From positions 124,001 to 188,000 of the forward strand of contig NC_014506.1 in NCBI RefSeq assembly GCF_000147355.1: a stretch of 64,000 nucleotides of DNA, written 5' to 3'. Position 1 is the stretch's first letter, and each line of letters starts with the position of its first letter. Shown one piece after another: positions 44,935 to 53,193 of this stretch. Source of the DNA: Sulfurimonas autotrophica DSM 16294 (GTDB taxonomy: Bacteria; Campylobacterota; Campylobacteria; Campylobacterales; Sulfurimonadaceae). Below the pieces are notes generated by a model, which was not told the origin of the DNA, ran no database searches, and saw only the letters and a program-made list of their open reading frames with translations. The position numbers and the translations under genes were made by a program.

Positions 44935-46818
44935 ATGTTAAATACTGAACAAATACTAATAAAAGTTGCACAATATTTTGATTTAGATCTCACTCGCTTA
45001 GGCATAAAACAAAGTACTGAAAAATCAAGACTTTATAAACATCAGTTAACAAAAGAGACTATAGAACATATTGTTAATAATATCTATAAAGAAATAGATT
45101 CACTCGATATAAATTCTTCTGTAAAGGAGATAATTGAAGAGTTTATGAAGCATTATGCTTACATCACCAAAGAAATATATAGTGCTTATGATGCAAAAAA
45201 AGAAAAAGAGATTGATTGGTTGTTGTTAAAACATTTTATCATTCCATTTTTTGCGATACGCTTAAGTCAAAATACTTCTTTTTATGATGATAGAATAGAT
45301 AAAGGTCTCCCAGGAGGAGACTTCTGGTACTTCCCCTCATTCGATTCTAATAGTTCAAAAATATGCTTTCCAGTAAATAAAATTATGAAATGGCTAATAG
45401 ACTTACATGGTGGTTCTAATCAAGATTTTTACTGTATGAAGAAATATGATTTTAATGAAAATGCATACCTCAATATTTCTGATAGCACTTTAAAAGACTG
45501 GCATGATAATCTTGTCTTACCTCAGGTCAAAAACATTAAAGAATTAGCATCATATAAATTTATATATGAAGGTGTTTTTAACAATAATCATGCGAACTCT
45601 ATAGAGGCTCAATTTAATTCTGCAATAGAGTTTATTAAATCAAAATCACTATCAGTAGATGAACTTAAACTAGAAATACCTAATCTGAATAATCTTTTAG
45701 ATAGGTTATATTCTGACAATCTATCAAATGAAGAAAAAGAAAGATTTGTTTTATATATAGAGCAACGATGGGCTAAACCTACACCAGAACAGATAGAGTA
45801 CTTGCTAACTGTATCGCGTGTATCACAAGCATGCTATAGAGCTTTGTGTGACTATTTTAATATAGACGAAGAATCTACAACAATAGATGAAAATAAGACG
45901 ATACAGTTAGTTGGGTTATTTTCATCTATTTACAACACAGAACTTGATTTAAGACTAAATGGCACCTCAAAAACATTAGGACTATTTGAATCATATATTT
46001 ATAACATACACAAAATAGAAGAACATACAAAAGAAGCATTAGATCAAATTATCGCTTCTATATACAATGAGATGAGACTAACAACGCATAACTATAATAT
46101 AGATGAAATACTTATACTATTTAGTCATAATAAGAAAAATAAGAAACAAGCTATTATGAATTTTGAGTCCAAAAGACTATATAGTAATCTTAAAAAGACC
46201 CAGAACCAACAAGTGTATCAGGCAATTAAGCATCTTAATGAAATAGTAGATGAAGACAAAATACTAAAATACATATACTCTATAACCAATAATGAAGTCT
46301 TGCATAATATTGGAGACTATTTTCAAGGGAACAACTATTTAACTAATGAGATAGTAGAACCAAATTTAGCAGTGGCATTAACAATTCATGTGAGATATTC
46401 TTTGGTTGCACACGATTTATTAAATAAACAAATTGCGTATAGTAAAGTTTTAAATCTTCTTACATTTTCATACTATCCAAGGATGTTAAATAAAGATGAT
46501 GTTGAAGAGTGGCTATTCGAGTTGGAAAAAATTTCAGATATAAATGATTTTAGAAGTAACCTAATTAACTTATCTTATCATGGATATCACCTCATAAATC
46601 AGCAGGATGAAATAAAAATTATTACACTTATTGAACAATATAAACGATCAATAAAAAAGATGAAACCTGAAGAGTACAATCCGCAATTTTTATTTGTAGC
46701 ACAAGATTACATGCTTAATATAGGAAATAAGAAACTATATAATAAACTTAAAAAAATAAATGAAAAACACTCTTTATATTCGGCACACCACAGCAATGAA
46801 TTCTATTTTTATAAATAA
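44935..46818 (+). CDS. Large unknown protein after hsdR
   Basis: A 627-aa, mostly helical, charged protein with no membrane segment and no nucleotide-binding loop that I can see. Features include YDDRIDKGLPGGDFWYFPSF near residue 125, KIMKWLIDLHGG, and a helix-rich C-terminal half. The ATG at 44935 lies 42 bp after hsdR. I do not recognise the family. Placement as the last gene of the type I operon suggests an accessory role in, or alongside, restriction. Confidence 0.7.
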   Translation: MLNTEQILIKVAQYFDLDLTRLGIKQSTEKSRLYKHQLTKETIEHIVNNIYKEIDSLDINSSVKEIIEEFMKHYAYITKEIYSAYDAKKEKEIDWLLLKHFIIPFFAIRLSQNTSFYDDRIDKGLPGGDFWYFPSFDSNSSKICFPVNKIMKWLIDLHGGSNQDFYCMKKYDFNENAYLNISDSTLKDWHDNLVLPQVKNIKELASYKFIYEGVFNNNHANSIEAQFNSAIEFIKSKSLSVDELKLEIPNLNNLLDRLYSDNLSNEEKERFVLYIEQRWAKPTPEQIEYLLTVSRVSQACYRALCDYFNIDEESTTIDENKTIQLVGLFSSIYNTELDLRLNGTSKTLGLFESYIYNIHKIEEHTKEALDQIIASIYNEMRLTTHNYNIDEILILFSHNKKNKKQAIMNFESKRLYSNLKKTQNQQVYQAIKHLNEIVDEDKILKYIYSITNNEVLHNIGDYFQGNNYLTNEIVEPNLAVALTIHVRYSLVAHDLLNKQIAYSKVLNLLTFSYYPRMLNKDDVEEWLFELEKISDINDFRSNLINLSYHGYHLINQQDEIKIITLIEQYKRSIKKMKPEEYNPQFLFVAQDYMLNIGNKKLYNKLKKINEKHSLYSAHHSNEFYFYK

Positions 46819-46913
46819 ATTGTACGACTTAGTATATAGCTTCTATATGCTATTTTTTATAAACTGCTGCTATCGGTTTTAATTAGCCGAAATAAATATT
46901 TAAAGGATCTGTT

Positions 46914-47006
46914 ATGGCAAAGTCAAGCGGATGTACTCCTCCAAATGGACCAAGTACTACGGGTAACCCATCTGGTGGCGGTAGAGGAAACTGTCCATCA
47001 AAATAA
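46914..47006 (+). CDS. 30-residue Gly/Pro/Ser-rich peptide
   Basis: The ATG has AAAGGA 6 nt upstream. The peptide has two cysteines (residues 7 and 27), and the centre reads PSTTGNPSGGGRGN. There is no signal peptide and no hydrophobic segment. A short peptide with such a regular PSxTGxPSGGGRxN pattern is unlikely to be random. I have an unverified impression that similar tiny proteins occur as hypotheticals in other bacteria. Function unknown. Confidence 0.45.
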   Translation: MAKSSGCTPPNGPSTTGNPSGGGRGNCPSK

Positions 47007-47104
47007 ATAGATTATCTATTTAAAATAGTAAAGAAGCACCTTATTGCTCTTTACTATATATGATAATTAATTTACAAATACATAAATTATAAAAAGGAAA
47101 AGGA

Positions 47105-47269
47105 ATGGCTTATTATCATTACCAATGTGAGCACTGTTTACAAACTACATATATGCATGATGATGGAAAAGACGATGATGTAATTGTGAATGCTTTTGAT
47201 GACTGTGGTTGTACGGACTACGATGATGAGTATGACAACTATGATGACGATGACTACGATGATGATTAA
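47105..47269 (+). CDS. 54-residue zinc-ribbon-like protein with poly-acidic tail
   Basis: A strong site (AAAAGGAAAAGG) lies directly before the ATG. The N-terminal half has CEHC (residues 8-11) and CGC (about 34-36), enough cysteines for one metal site. The last 20 residues are almost all Asp and Tyr (DDEYDNYDDDDYDDD). Highly acidic small proteins on mobile elements sometimes mimic DNA, but that is only an idea here. Function unknown. Confidence 0.5.
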   Translation: MAYYHYQCEHCLQTTYMHDDGKDDDVIVNAFDDCGCTDYDDEYDNYDDDDYDDD

Positions 47270-47402
47270 TAGTATATAACTACCAAAAAGATCGTCGAAT
47301 TTTACAAGAGTATAAAATAAACTGTGTAAACCTCAAATAAATTTATTGATATAGTTATCTCAAAATTATTGAGAAACTTATTTTGTTAAGGAAACACAAT
47401 AT

Positions 47403-47434
47403 TATAGGAAACAGCTGTTTCCCGTTTCCCTATA
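47403..47434. repeat. Nested palindrome beside the serine recombinase gene
   Basis: GGAAACAGCTGTTTCC (47407-47422) is a perfect 16-bp palindrome. TATAGGAAAC at 47403-47412 and GTTTCCCTATA at 47424-47434 make a second, overlapping inverted repeat. It lies 81 bp from the stop of the recombinase gene. It may be a recombination or regulatory site; without a T-run it is not a typical terminator. Confidence 0.5.
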
Positions 47435-47514
47435 AATGTCTCTACGGAAAAATATTAAGTCCACATGAAGTATGAGTAGAATTTTTAAGACAAGATTTAA
47501 ATGTGATTCATTTC

Positions 47515-48186
47515 CTAGTTGTCCAAATAATTAATCGCAAGCAAACTCACAGTTTTATCTTTATTTTGAGTAAGAATTTTATTTAACTCACTATTATTCA
47601 GAATATAGCTCCTCAAGCCAACATAAGTGCCAAACTCAATAATTTTATGAATAGAAGTAATTGATACATCTTTTAAAAGCATCTCTTTAATCTTCTCAAG
47701 ATATGGATCATACTTACTCTTAACTTTTTGTCCAGGCTTACGACCAAGTTTTTTGCCAGATGCTTTAGCAGCAGCAAGACCTTGTTTAGTTCTCATAGAT
47801 ATAAATTCACGTTCACTCTCTGCAAAATATGAGTAGATTGCAAGAAGCAGTTTATTATGTGCAGAGTTAAATGTTGATAGTTCTGGTTGACGAATGAAAA
47901 TAAGCTTTATACCTTTATCACTTAACTCTTGAATAAGATTCATTACATCCATCATATTTCTACCAAGTCTACTAAGCTCTGCAACAATCAAAGTATCATC
48001 TTTTTGAAGTCTATCTTTGAGTTCAGTGATTTTTCTTAACTTCTCACTTTTTCTTGAACTTATTTCAACTTCTATAAAATCATTAATTTTTAAACTATTA
48101 GAATGAGCATATTCTAAAATTAAGTGTTTTTGTTTTTGGTTATCTTGTTTATCAGTTGAAACTCGAATATAGCCTAAAATCATCAA
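47515..48186 (-). CDS. Serine recombinase (resolvase/invertase family)
   Basis: A 223-aa protein. The N-terminal catalytic domain has LGYIRVSTDKQDNQ (nucleophile S10), LIVAELSRLGRNMMDVM and EREFISMRTKQGLAAAKASGKKLGR, the standard resolvase blocks. A C-terminal helix-turn-helix follows (about 150-200). It could resolve cointegrates or invert a segment; no pair of matching res sites was found by eye, other than the palindrome at 47403. Confidence 0.92.
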   Translation of the reverse strand: MMILGYIRVSTDKQDNQKQKHLILEYAHSNSLKINDFIEVEISSRKSEKLRKITELKDRLQKDDTLIVAELSRLGRNMMDVMNLIQELSDKGIKLIFIRQPELSTFNSAHNKLLLAIYSYFAESEREFISMRTKQGLAAAKASGKKLGRKPGQKVKSKYDPYLEKIKEMLLKDVSITSIHKIIEFGTYVGLRSYILNNSELNKILTQNKDKTVSLLAINYLDN

Positions 48187-48302
48187 AAATACCTCTATTT
48201 TATTTTAGACCTATTATACAATCTATAAGACAATATAACTATATTCTAAACTGTTTATTTAACTAAAATATATATTTAGTTTATACGGTGGTTTATAGTA
48301 AA

Positions 48303-49658
48303 TTATTTGTTATCAGTTGAAACAATCATTGTAGTTGTTGAATAGGGATGTATATCAGGAAGAATGCTAACAATCTGTCCATCTTTAAAGTGATGATGTG
48401 CAATGGATGGAAATAAACCTTCGGGTACAGGAAATTTTGCATTAGGATTATGAAACATTGAAATTCCTTCTGCCCAACTTTCATTACTATCAATTCCAAC
48501 CTCATAAGAAATAAAGTCTGGCATAGATGCATTTTCATCATGCTTATGATAAAACCCAGATCTTATCAATTTAACTTTTTTATCTCCAAGTCCAGCTTGA
48601 TGCCCCATTCTATTAAATTTGGATAATGTCCCAGATGCACTAAATAATATAGCACTAATATTCTCTGCATCTTCTTGAAAGAAAAATCCTGATGGTATTT
48701 CTTTATCACCAAATTTATGAGTTTCAATTTTTAAAGGAGTAATTATAAGTTCTCCATCATCATTATAGGTATGCTCGTGATGAACAGCATATAAATATCT
48801 ATGTAGTGCGCTACCAGTCCATGTCATTGCCATATTATCATGAAAATCTGCGATAGCAAAGACTAGCGGGTTATTGGCTACATGGGATAATTTCCAGTAT
48901 TCTTTTTTTAATTTAGAAAACAATGGACTACCAAATTTAATGGGTATTTCATCTTTTAACCTTTCCATATCTTCTTCAAATGAAGATTCTCTTAGTCTCT
49001 CTTCAAAATTTTCTATTGGTGTATCTTCTTTACGACCAACTATTACAGCTTCAATAGCCACTTTATAGCCAAATTTTTCAACTAAAAAATCTGGTGCATG
49101 GTAATCACGATTCATGTAAAGGTTTTCTTCATAAAAATATGTATTTAAATATAATTCCCATAATCGTGCATCAAAACCATTAGATTGAAATTGTTCAATG
49201 TAGTTTCCATCAATATCAATAAAGTGAAGCATTAACTTTTGAATAATTTCTTTTGCAGCAGACTGTCCAATATCTTCATTCAATTTTTTAAAGAAAGGAT
49301 GTTGTTTTTCTTCTGAAACTATAAGTTTAAAAAAATCTAATATATTTTCGTTATCTCCTTGAGGAAATATTTTTTGCCCACTATCGGAATATGTTGTGAA
49401 AATTTCTATCATCCATACAAAGAGTTCTTCAAGTGTTGTATTGGACACAGTTATTTCTATAGCTCTATATTTTCCAACTTCATCTTTTCCTAAAATTGCA
49501 CAAGAATAATCATGATCTATAAGATCAAGAACAAAGACCCCTAATAATGATTCATCTTCATTACTGTACCATCCAAACTCTTCTCCAAAACCTTCTAAAA
49601 ATGGAGATTTAGAATGATTAACTAAAGCATTAAACCTTTTCTTATCGAGTATTCTCAT
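48303..49658 (-). CDS. Unknown protein with PD-(D/E)xK-like core
   Basis: A 451-aa protein. RLWELYLNTYF (residues 165-175), HAPDFLVEKFGYKVAIEAVIVG (PDF at 189-191, E203) resembles a restriction-endonuclease-like core of the form E...PDF...IEA, although the usual Lys after the last Glu is not seen (EAV). Similar proteins are sometimes annotated as glycosaminoglycan attachment site proteins. It follows the PIN gene by 24 bp, so it belongs to the four-gene unit ending here. Nuclease activity is uncertain. Confidence 0.55.
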   Translation of the reverse strand: MRILDKKRFNALVNHSKSPFLEGFGEEFGWYSNEDESLLGVFVLDLIDHDYSCAILGKDEVGKYRAIEITVSNTTLEELFVWMIEIFTTYSDSGQKIFPQGDNENILDFFKLIVSEEKQHPFFKKLNEDIGQSAAKEIIQKLMLHFIDIDGNYIEQFQSNGFDARLWELYLNTYFYEENLYMNRDYHAPDFLVEKFGYKVAIEAVIVGRKEDTPIENFEERLRESSFEEDMERLKDEIPIKFGSPLFSKLKKEYWKLSHVANNPLVFAIADFHDNMAMTWTGSALHRYLYAVHHEHTYNDDGELIITPLKIETHKFGDKEIPSGFFFQEDAENISAILFSASGTLSKFNRMGHQAGLGDKKVKLIRSGFYHKHDENASMPDFISYEVGIDSNESWAEGISMFHNPNAKFPVPEGLFPSIAHHHFKDGQIVSILPDIHPYSTTTMIVSTDNK

Positions 49659-49682
49659 TTACTGCCTCATATTTTATTCTTT

Positions 49683-50696
49683 CTATGTGTCTAACATATC
49701 CCATTCATCTCCAAGAACCCATCTTAAAGCTGAAAGCTTGCCATTGAGCATACCCCATTCAAAATCATCCATCGGTTCAAGTTTATCCCCATAAAGTGCT
49801 TCCATTCTTGCAGCTGATTCTAAAGCACCTTCCCATATATATTTAACTGTTTGATTTGGATTGTAACTATCATAGCCTTTTTCATCAACTACCTCATGCA
49901 TTCCACTTTCGATTTTATATCGTAAATTAAGATGTCTGTTGTACCATATTCTGTCACAGAACTCATTCGTATACTCTATTATGTCAAAAAAACCTCTTCC
50001 TTCGTCAAACCAAGATTCTTCAATCTCTATTTCTTCTAATGTGCCTGGAAATATTTCATTAATTGTATTGTATAAGTCTAAAGAATAATGAACATTTTCT
50101 TTGAAAAAATACTCATTAAACCCTTCATGAGCTTTTCTAGTATCTGCTTTTGAACTAAATTCATTTTTATTATGAGAAATAAAATAAAAGGAATCAGTTT
50201 CATTTAAATGACTGAAGAATAGCTCAATAAGCATAGAATCAGCCATATTGTTTTTACCATTATGAAATGGAGCTTCTTTTTTATAGGCTTTTTGAGCAGA
50301 AATAAGTTTTATTTCATCTGTTAGCTCTAGTTCTTCAGAAGATTCAAGAACTTCCCATATTAGATTAGTATGTTCAGAAATTGAATCGACCATAGTTGGA
50401 AGTTTATGATTAATATCATCCAAACCTTTTAGTGCATCCTCTTTATTACTGACTGTTGAATGTTCATGAATTAGGCTTTTCAAGTTTTTTATATTTTGAG
50501 AAATCTTTTTTCTTCCGATTTCAACTAGTTTATCTTTATTGTTAAGAAATTCCTCTTTTATTATTTTTGTTGTGATAATTTTTAATTCATTTGAATCAAT
50601 AAGTTGTTTTATTGCTAGTGTCAATGGCTTAAGTGCTGGATTTTTTGCTAAATCAATCCATACACAAGTATCAATCATTATAATATTTTTACTCAT
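49683..50696 (-). CDS. PIN-domain protein (DUF4935-like)
   Basis: A 337-aa protein beginning IIMIDTCVWIDLAKNP, with D9 as the first PIN acid; ITTKIIKEEFLNN carries the conserved Glu, and GKNNMADSMLIELFF the later Asp. These match PIN RNase domains of the larger DUF4935 type. The C-terminal 120 residues are an extra acidic domain. No antitoxin is adjacent; instead it overlaps a DUF559-like nuclease gene by 4 bp. Confidence 0.8.
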   Translation of the reverse strand: MSKNIIMIDTCVWIDLAKNPALKPLTLAIKQLIDSNELKIITTKIIKEEFLNNKDKLVEIGRKKISQNIKNLKSLIHEHSTVSNKEDALKGLDDINHKLPTMVDSISEHTNLIWEVLESSEELELTDEIKLISAQKAYKKEAPFHNGKNNMADSMLIELFFSHLNETDSFYFISHNKNEFSSKADTRKAHEGFNEYFFKENVHYSLDLYNTINEIFPGTLEEIEIEESWFDEGRGFFDIIEYTNEFCDRIWYNRHLNLRYKIESGMHEVVDEKGYDSYNPNQTVKYIWEGALESAARMEALYGDKLEPMDDFEWGMLNGKLSALRWVLGDEWDMLDT

Positions 50697-51223
50697 CCTA
50701 TCCCTTCTATTAGTAGATTATATAAAGATGGAGGTAGTACATAATTTATATTTCCATACTCATCATATTTTTGACCTAAAGATAAGATAATCTCATCTTT
50801 AACTATTTTAAACTTATCTAAATCTTTTTTAAATCGTATAATACCTAACTCACAAAAATATGCTGGCAACATAGCTTTAATATCAATAAATCCATGTGGA
50901 TATACTTGTTCAATATCAACATCTCTGTCAAACAATAATTCTACAATATCTTTTGACATTTGAATAAAATATGGAATTCTAACAATATCATATCCCATGT
51001 CTTTATATATATCATCTTTAAAACCATCTGTTAAAATATTATCTGGATTACTATAATGACCATACCCATCAAATTCTATTATCAACATAAGATCATCATT
51101 TCTGTAATCTGGTCTTTTTTGAATATCAGAATTTGGAACAACTCTATCTCTAATAAATTCATGTTTTGGAAATATCTGCTTTAAATATTTTCCTAATGAT
51201 TTTTCTGTTAAATAATTACTCAC
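50693..51223 (-). CDS. DUF559/Vsr-like endonuclease-fold protein
   Basis: A 176-aa protein with KRPDYRNDDLMLIIEFDGYGHY (D39, E50, D52), then KDDIYKDMGYDIVRIPYF. This is the pattern of DUF559 and very-short-patch-repair-like nucleases (PD...ExD...GHxxR or K and a following strand with RIP). It is coupled by 4-bp overlaps to the RDD protein before it and the PIN protein after it. Confidence 0.7.
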   Translation of the reverse strand: MSNYLTEKSLGKYLKQIFPKHEFIRDRVVPNSDIQKRPDYRNDDLMLIIEFDGYGHYSNPDNILTDGFKDDIYKDMGYDIVRIPYFIQMSKDIVELLFDRDVDIEQVYPHGFIDIKAMLPAYFCELGIIRFKKDLDKFKIVKDEIILSLGQKYDEYGNINYVLPPSLYNLLIEGIG

Positions 51224-51681
51224 TCTGAAAAATCCACAGCTTCAACTCTATCTAATTGCCTAATAACTACAGTATTAGCCAGTTTATCATGCCATCCTTG
51301 CTTTTTCTTATCCCATCCTACCCAAAATATCCCAAGCATCAGAGGAAACATTGACACAAAGTAACCTAAATATCTTCCAATAGCTTGTCCTACTGACAAA
51401 GGATTCCCAGTTGTTGCATCAACTACTGTTAAACCTAAAATCATCTTACCTGGTGTTGCAGATTTATAAAGCCAAAACACAATAACAACTATCGCCGGAA
51501 ATATATAATTTACCAAAAAGTCTGCCGGACCCATGAACATAGATTCATTCTCCCAAATAGCATCTCCATAAATCATTAACATGACCGGTACGGTTATCAA
51601 TAAGATCATAACTGTATCAAGCAGCGATGCTCCTACTCGTATCCAAAAGCCTGCATATTCTAAGTTATCGCTGTTTGACAT
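51220..51681 (-). CDS. RDD-family membrane protein
   Basis: A 153-aa inner-membrane protein with three hydrophobic segments. YAGFWIRVGASLLDTVMILL has the RDD pattern (Arg and Asp in the first segment), and SATPGKMILGLTVVDATTG is the conserved second block. RDD proteins are small membrane proteins, some linked to ion transport. Here it leads a nuclease operon and could anchor or act with the nucleases at the membrane. Confidence 0.85.
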   Translation of the reverse strand: MSNSDNLEYAGFWIRVGASLLDTVMILLITVPVMLMIYGDAIWENESMFMGPADFLVNYIFPAIVVIVFWLYKSATPGKMILGLTVVDATTGNPLSVGQAIGRYLGYFVSMFPLMLGIFWVGWDKKKQGWHDKLANTVVIRQLDRVEAVDFSE

Positions 51682-51742
51682 ATTTTTCCTTCGTTATTAG
51701 TTGTGTTTTTTAAGATTTATGCAGTTAGATTTACACTCTCAA

Positions 51743-51850
51743 TTACTTCTGTTGGTGTAATATTTGATAAAGATCACTTTCTTTATTATCTTTTTCTGCA
51801 ACATAGTATGCAACTACTGCAAAAATTACAGCTACTATCATTTCTAGCAT
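51743..51850 (-). CDS. 35-residue membrane peptide with a type IV pilin-like start
   Basis: From the ATG at 51850 (AAAGGA 7 nt upstream) the peptide begins MLEMIVAVIFAVVAYYVAEK and ends after 35 residues. Reading the frame a few codons further upstream gives KGFSMLE, the exact G/F-S-M-L-E type IV prepilin processing motif, with Glu at +5, but no standard start codon precedes it in frame before a TGA. It is either a small membrane peptide of the RDD operon or the remnant of a pilin gene. Confidence 0.4.
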   Translation of the reverse strand: MLEMIVAVIFAVVAYYVAEKDNKESDLYQILHQQK

Positions 51851-52018
51851 TGAGAATCCTTTGAAGTGAAACCTATGAATTTTATTATATCCAATATATC
51901 AAAAAAACAATTCACAATATCTGAGTAGTGTTCTCTAGTTGCCTGCATTGTTTAGTTCCTTTTTTTAAATATATGTATTACAAGTAATAAGCTCTAATGG
52001 AGCCCATTTATATAATTT

Positions 52019-52167
52019 TGGTGGTTAAATAATACTTTTTGACTAATTATCTTCAATTTTTCGTAATATCTTGAATTTTGGTGTTATTTTTTACTGAAAC
52101 GATACAGTATCAAGCTATTTTATTACAATTATCTGCAATATTTTAAAAAAGTATTATTTAACCACCA
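52019..52167. repeat. 22-bp perfect inverted repeats around a 105-bp core
   Basis: TGGTGGTTAAATAATAC plus TTTTT at 52019-52040 is exactly mirrored at 52146-52167. The ends read TGG...CCA. ATTTTG occurs at 52015-52020 and again at 52167-52172, possibly an overlapping target duplication. The 149-bp unit has the form of a miniature inverted-repeat element, but could also be a large stem-loop or a replication site. Confidence 0.55.
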
Positions 52168-52960
52168 TTTTGTATAGACATTTATAAAACTCCTCATTTA
52201 TAACATTTGTTAAGTACCAAATTATTCAGTTATTTTAAGTCACTGAACAGTGATGACTAAGAACAATTTCTAAGTTTATTCGCAGAGTTAAGCAATCTCT
52301 CTGAATCTTATATTTTAAGCCTATAATTTGACTAGGGCTAAGTCATTTTTAATATCCTAATTAATCTCGTGCTCACAACGAAACCGCATACAATCTTAAA
52401 AAATCATCTTTTCATCTTGCAAATGGATGAACACATTTTTGTCTAGTACAATTACCTAAGTACCTTTTCTATTATCCTCATTTTTCGCAGGTAAAACGAA
52501 CCCTATTTTAAAGGCAACAAACACCTAAAAAATCACACAAAATAAATTTCCTTTAATGGAAAAAAACTACAAAATAATCCATCACTATCATAAGCTAAAA
52601 AGCTAACTACAATCAGTGAACTAAATCACAATAAAAGCAGAGATTAAATATCAAATTATTATGCCTCAATAAAGGACAAGTCACACCAACGGACCAACTA
52701 ATAAAACGACAAAAACTAGTCAATATAAAATGCTCAAAAGCAATAAAGACAACCTCTCTTTATCAGAGGTATTAAACATATTTACAAGACTTCCCATCCG
52801 TAAAATCTAATGCCTAACTAAATAGACACAAAGAGTTTTTAACTAAATATCAACTGCATAGATTTTGAAAATATCACTTTAATAAAAAAATGAAAGCACG
52901 TTCGGAGTGCAAAGCCAGTTACTACAAAAATCTAAAAACGAATGTTGAACTCATATTATA

Positions 52961-53026
52961 ATCCAACGGCTCACTCGCCGTCAAGTTTCTCGCTCCGCAT
53001 TCAAACTTGACGGCGAGCCTTGTTCC
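52961..53026 (-). repeat. GC-rich bulged hairpin resembling an attC site
   Basis: GCCGTCAAGTTT and AAACTTGACGGC form a 12-bp stem around a 14-nt loop; outside it GGCTC pairs with GAGCC, with a bulge ACTC on one side. On the minus strand the end reads GTTGGAT, fitting the GTTRRRY core of integron attC sites, and the start holds GGAACAA, which fits only the AAC of RYYYAAC. The base composition is much richer in G+C than its surroundings. No integron integrase is present, so attC is unproven; a terminator or structured RNA is equally possible. Confidence 0.4.
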
Positions 53027-53193
53027 TACAATTAGGGTGTTTGATTAGTCTTTGATTACTCTTAACCTCTCTAAAATGTCCCACTATAATGTCCCAAGCA
53101 TTTTTAGCATAATTACCCTCAAGCGGAATAAGTACCCGTCATGTAATAATTGATTTTAGTGAATATTGAAATTGTTGGAAGAGTGTTACGAAG

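Larger units (their letters stand above)
51851..53193. other. 1.3-kb region without genes, with several repeats
   Basis: No frame of useful length with a ribosome site is seen on either strand. The region holds a 22-bp inverted repeat pair (52019/52146), a small imperfect hairpin at 52236-52260 (TCACTG/CAGTGA), a short GCAC/GTGC hairpin at 52896-52910, a GC-rich long hairpin at 52961-53026, and a direct repeat AATGTCCCA at 53075 and 53088. It is much the longest gene-free stretch of the window. An origin, transfer origin or non-coding RNA could be here. Confidence 0.6.

Noticed and set aside
52019-52167. A full insertion sequence with transposase
   Set aside because: The region between the inverted repeats is only 105 bp and contains no reading frame.
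52961-53026. A confirmed integron attC site
   Set aside because: Only one of the two outer core boxes fits the consensus and no integron integrase or cassette array is seen, so it is listed only as resembling attC.
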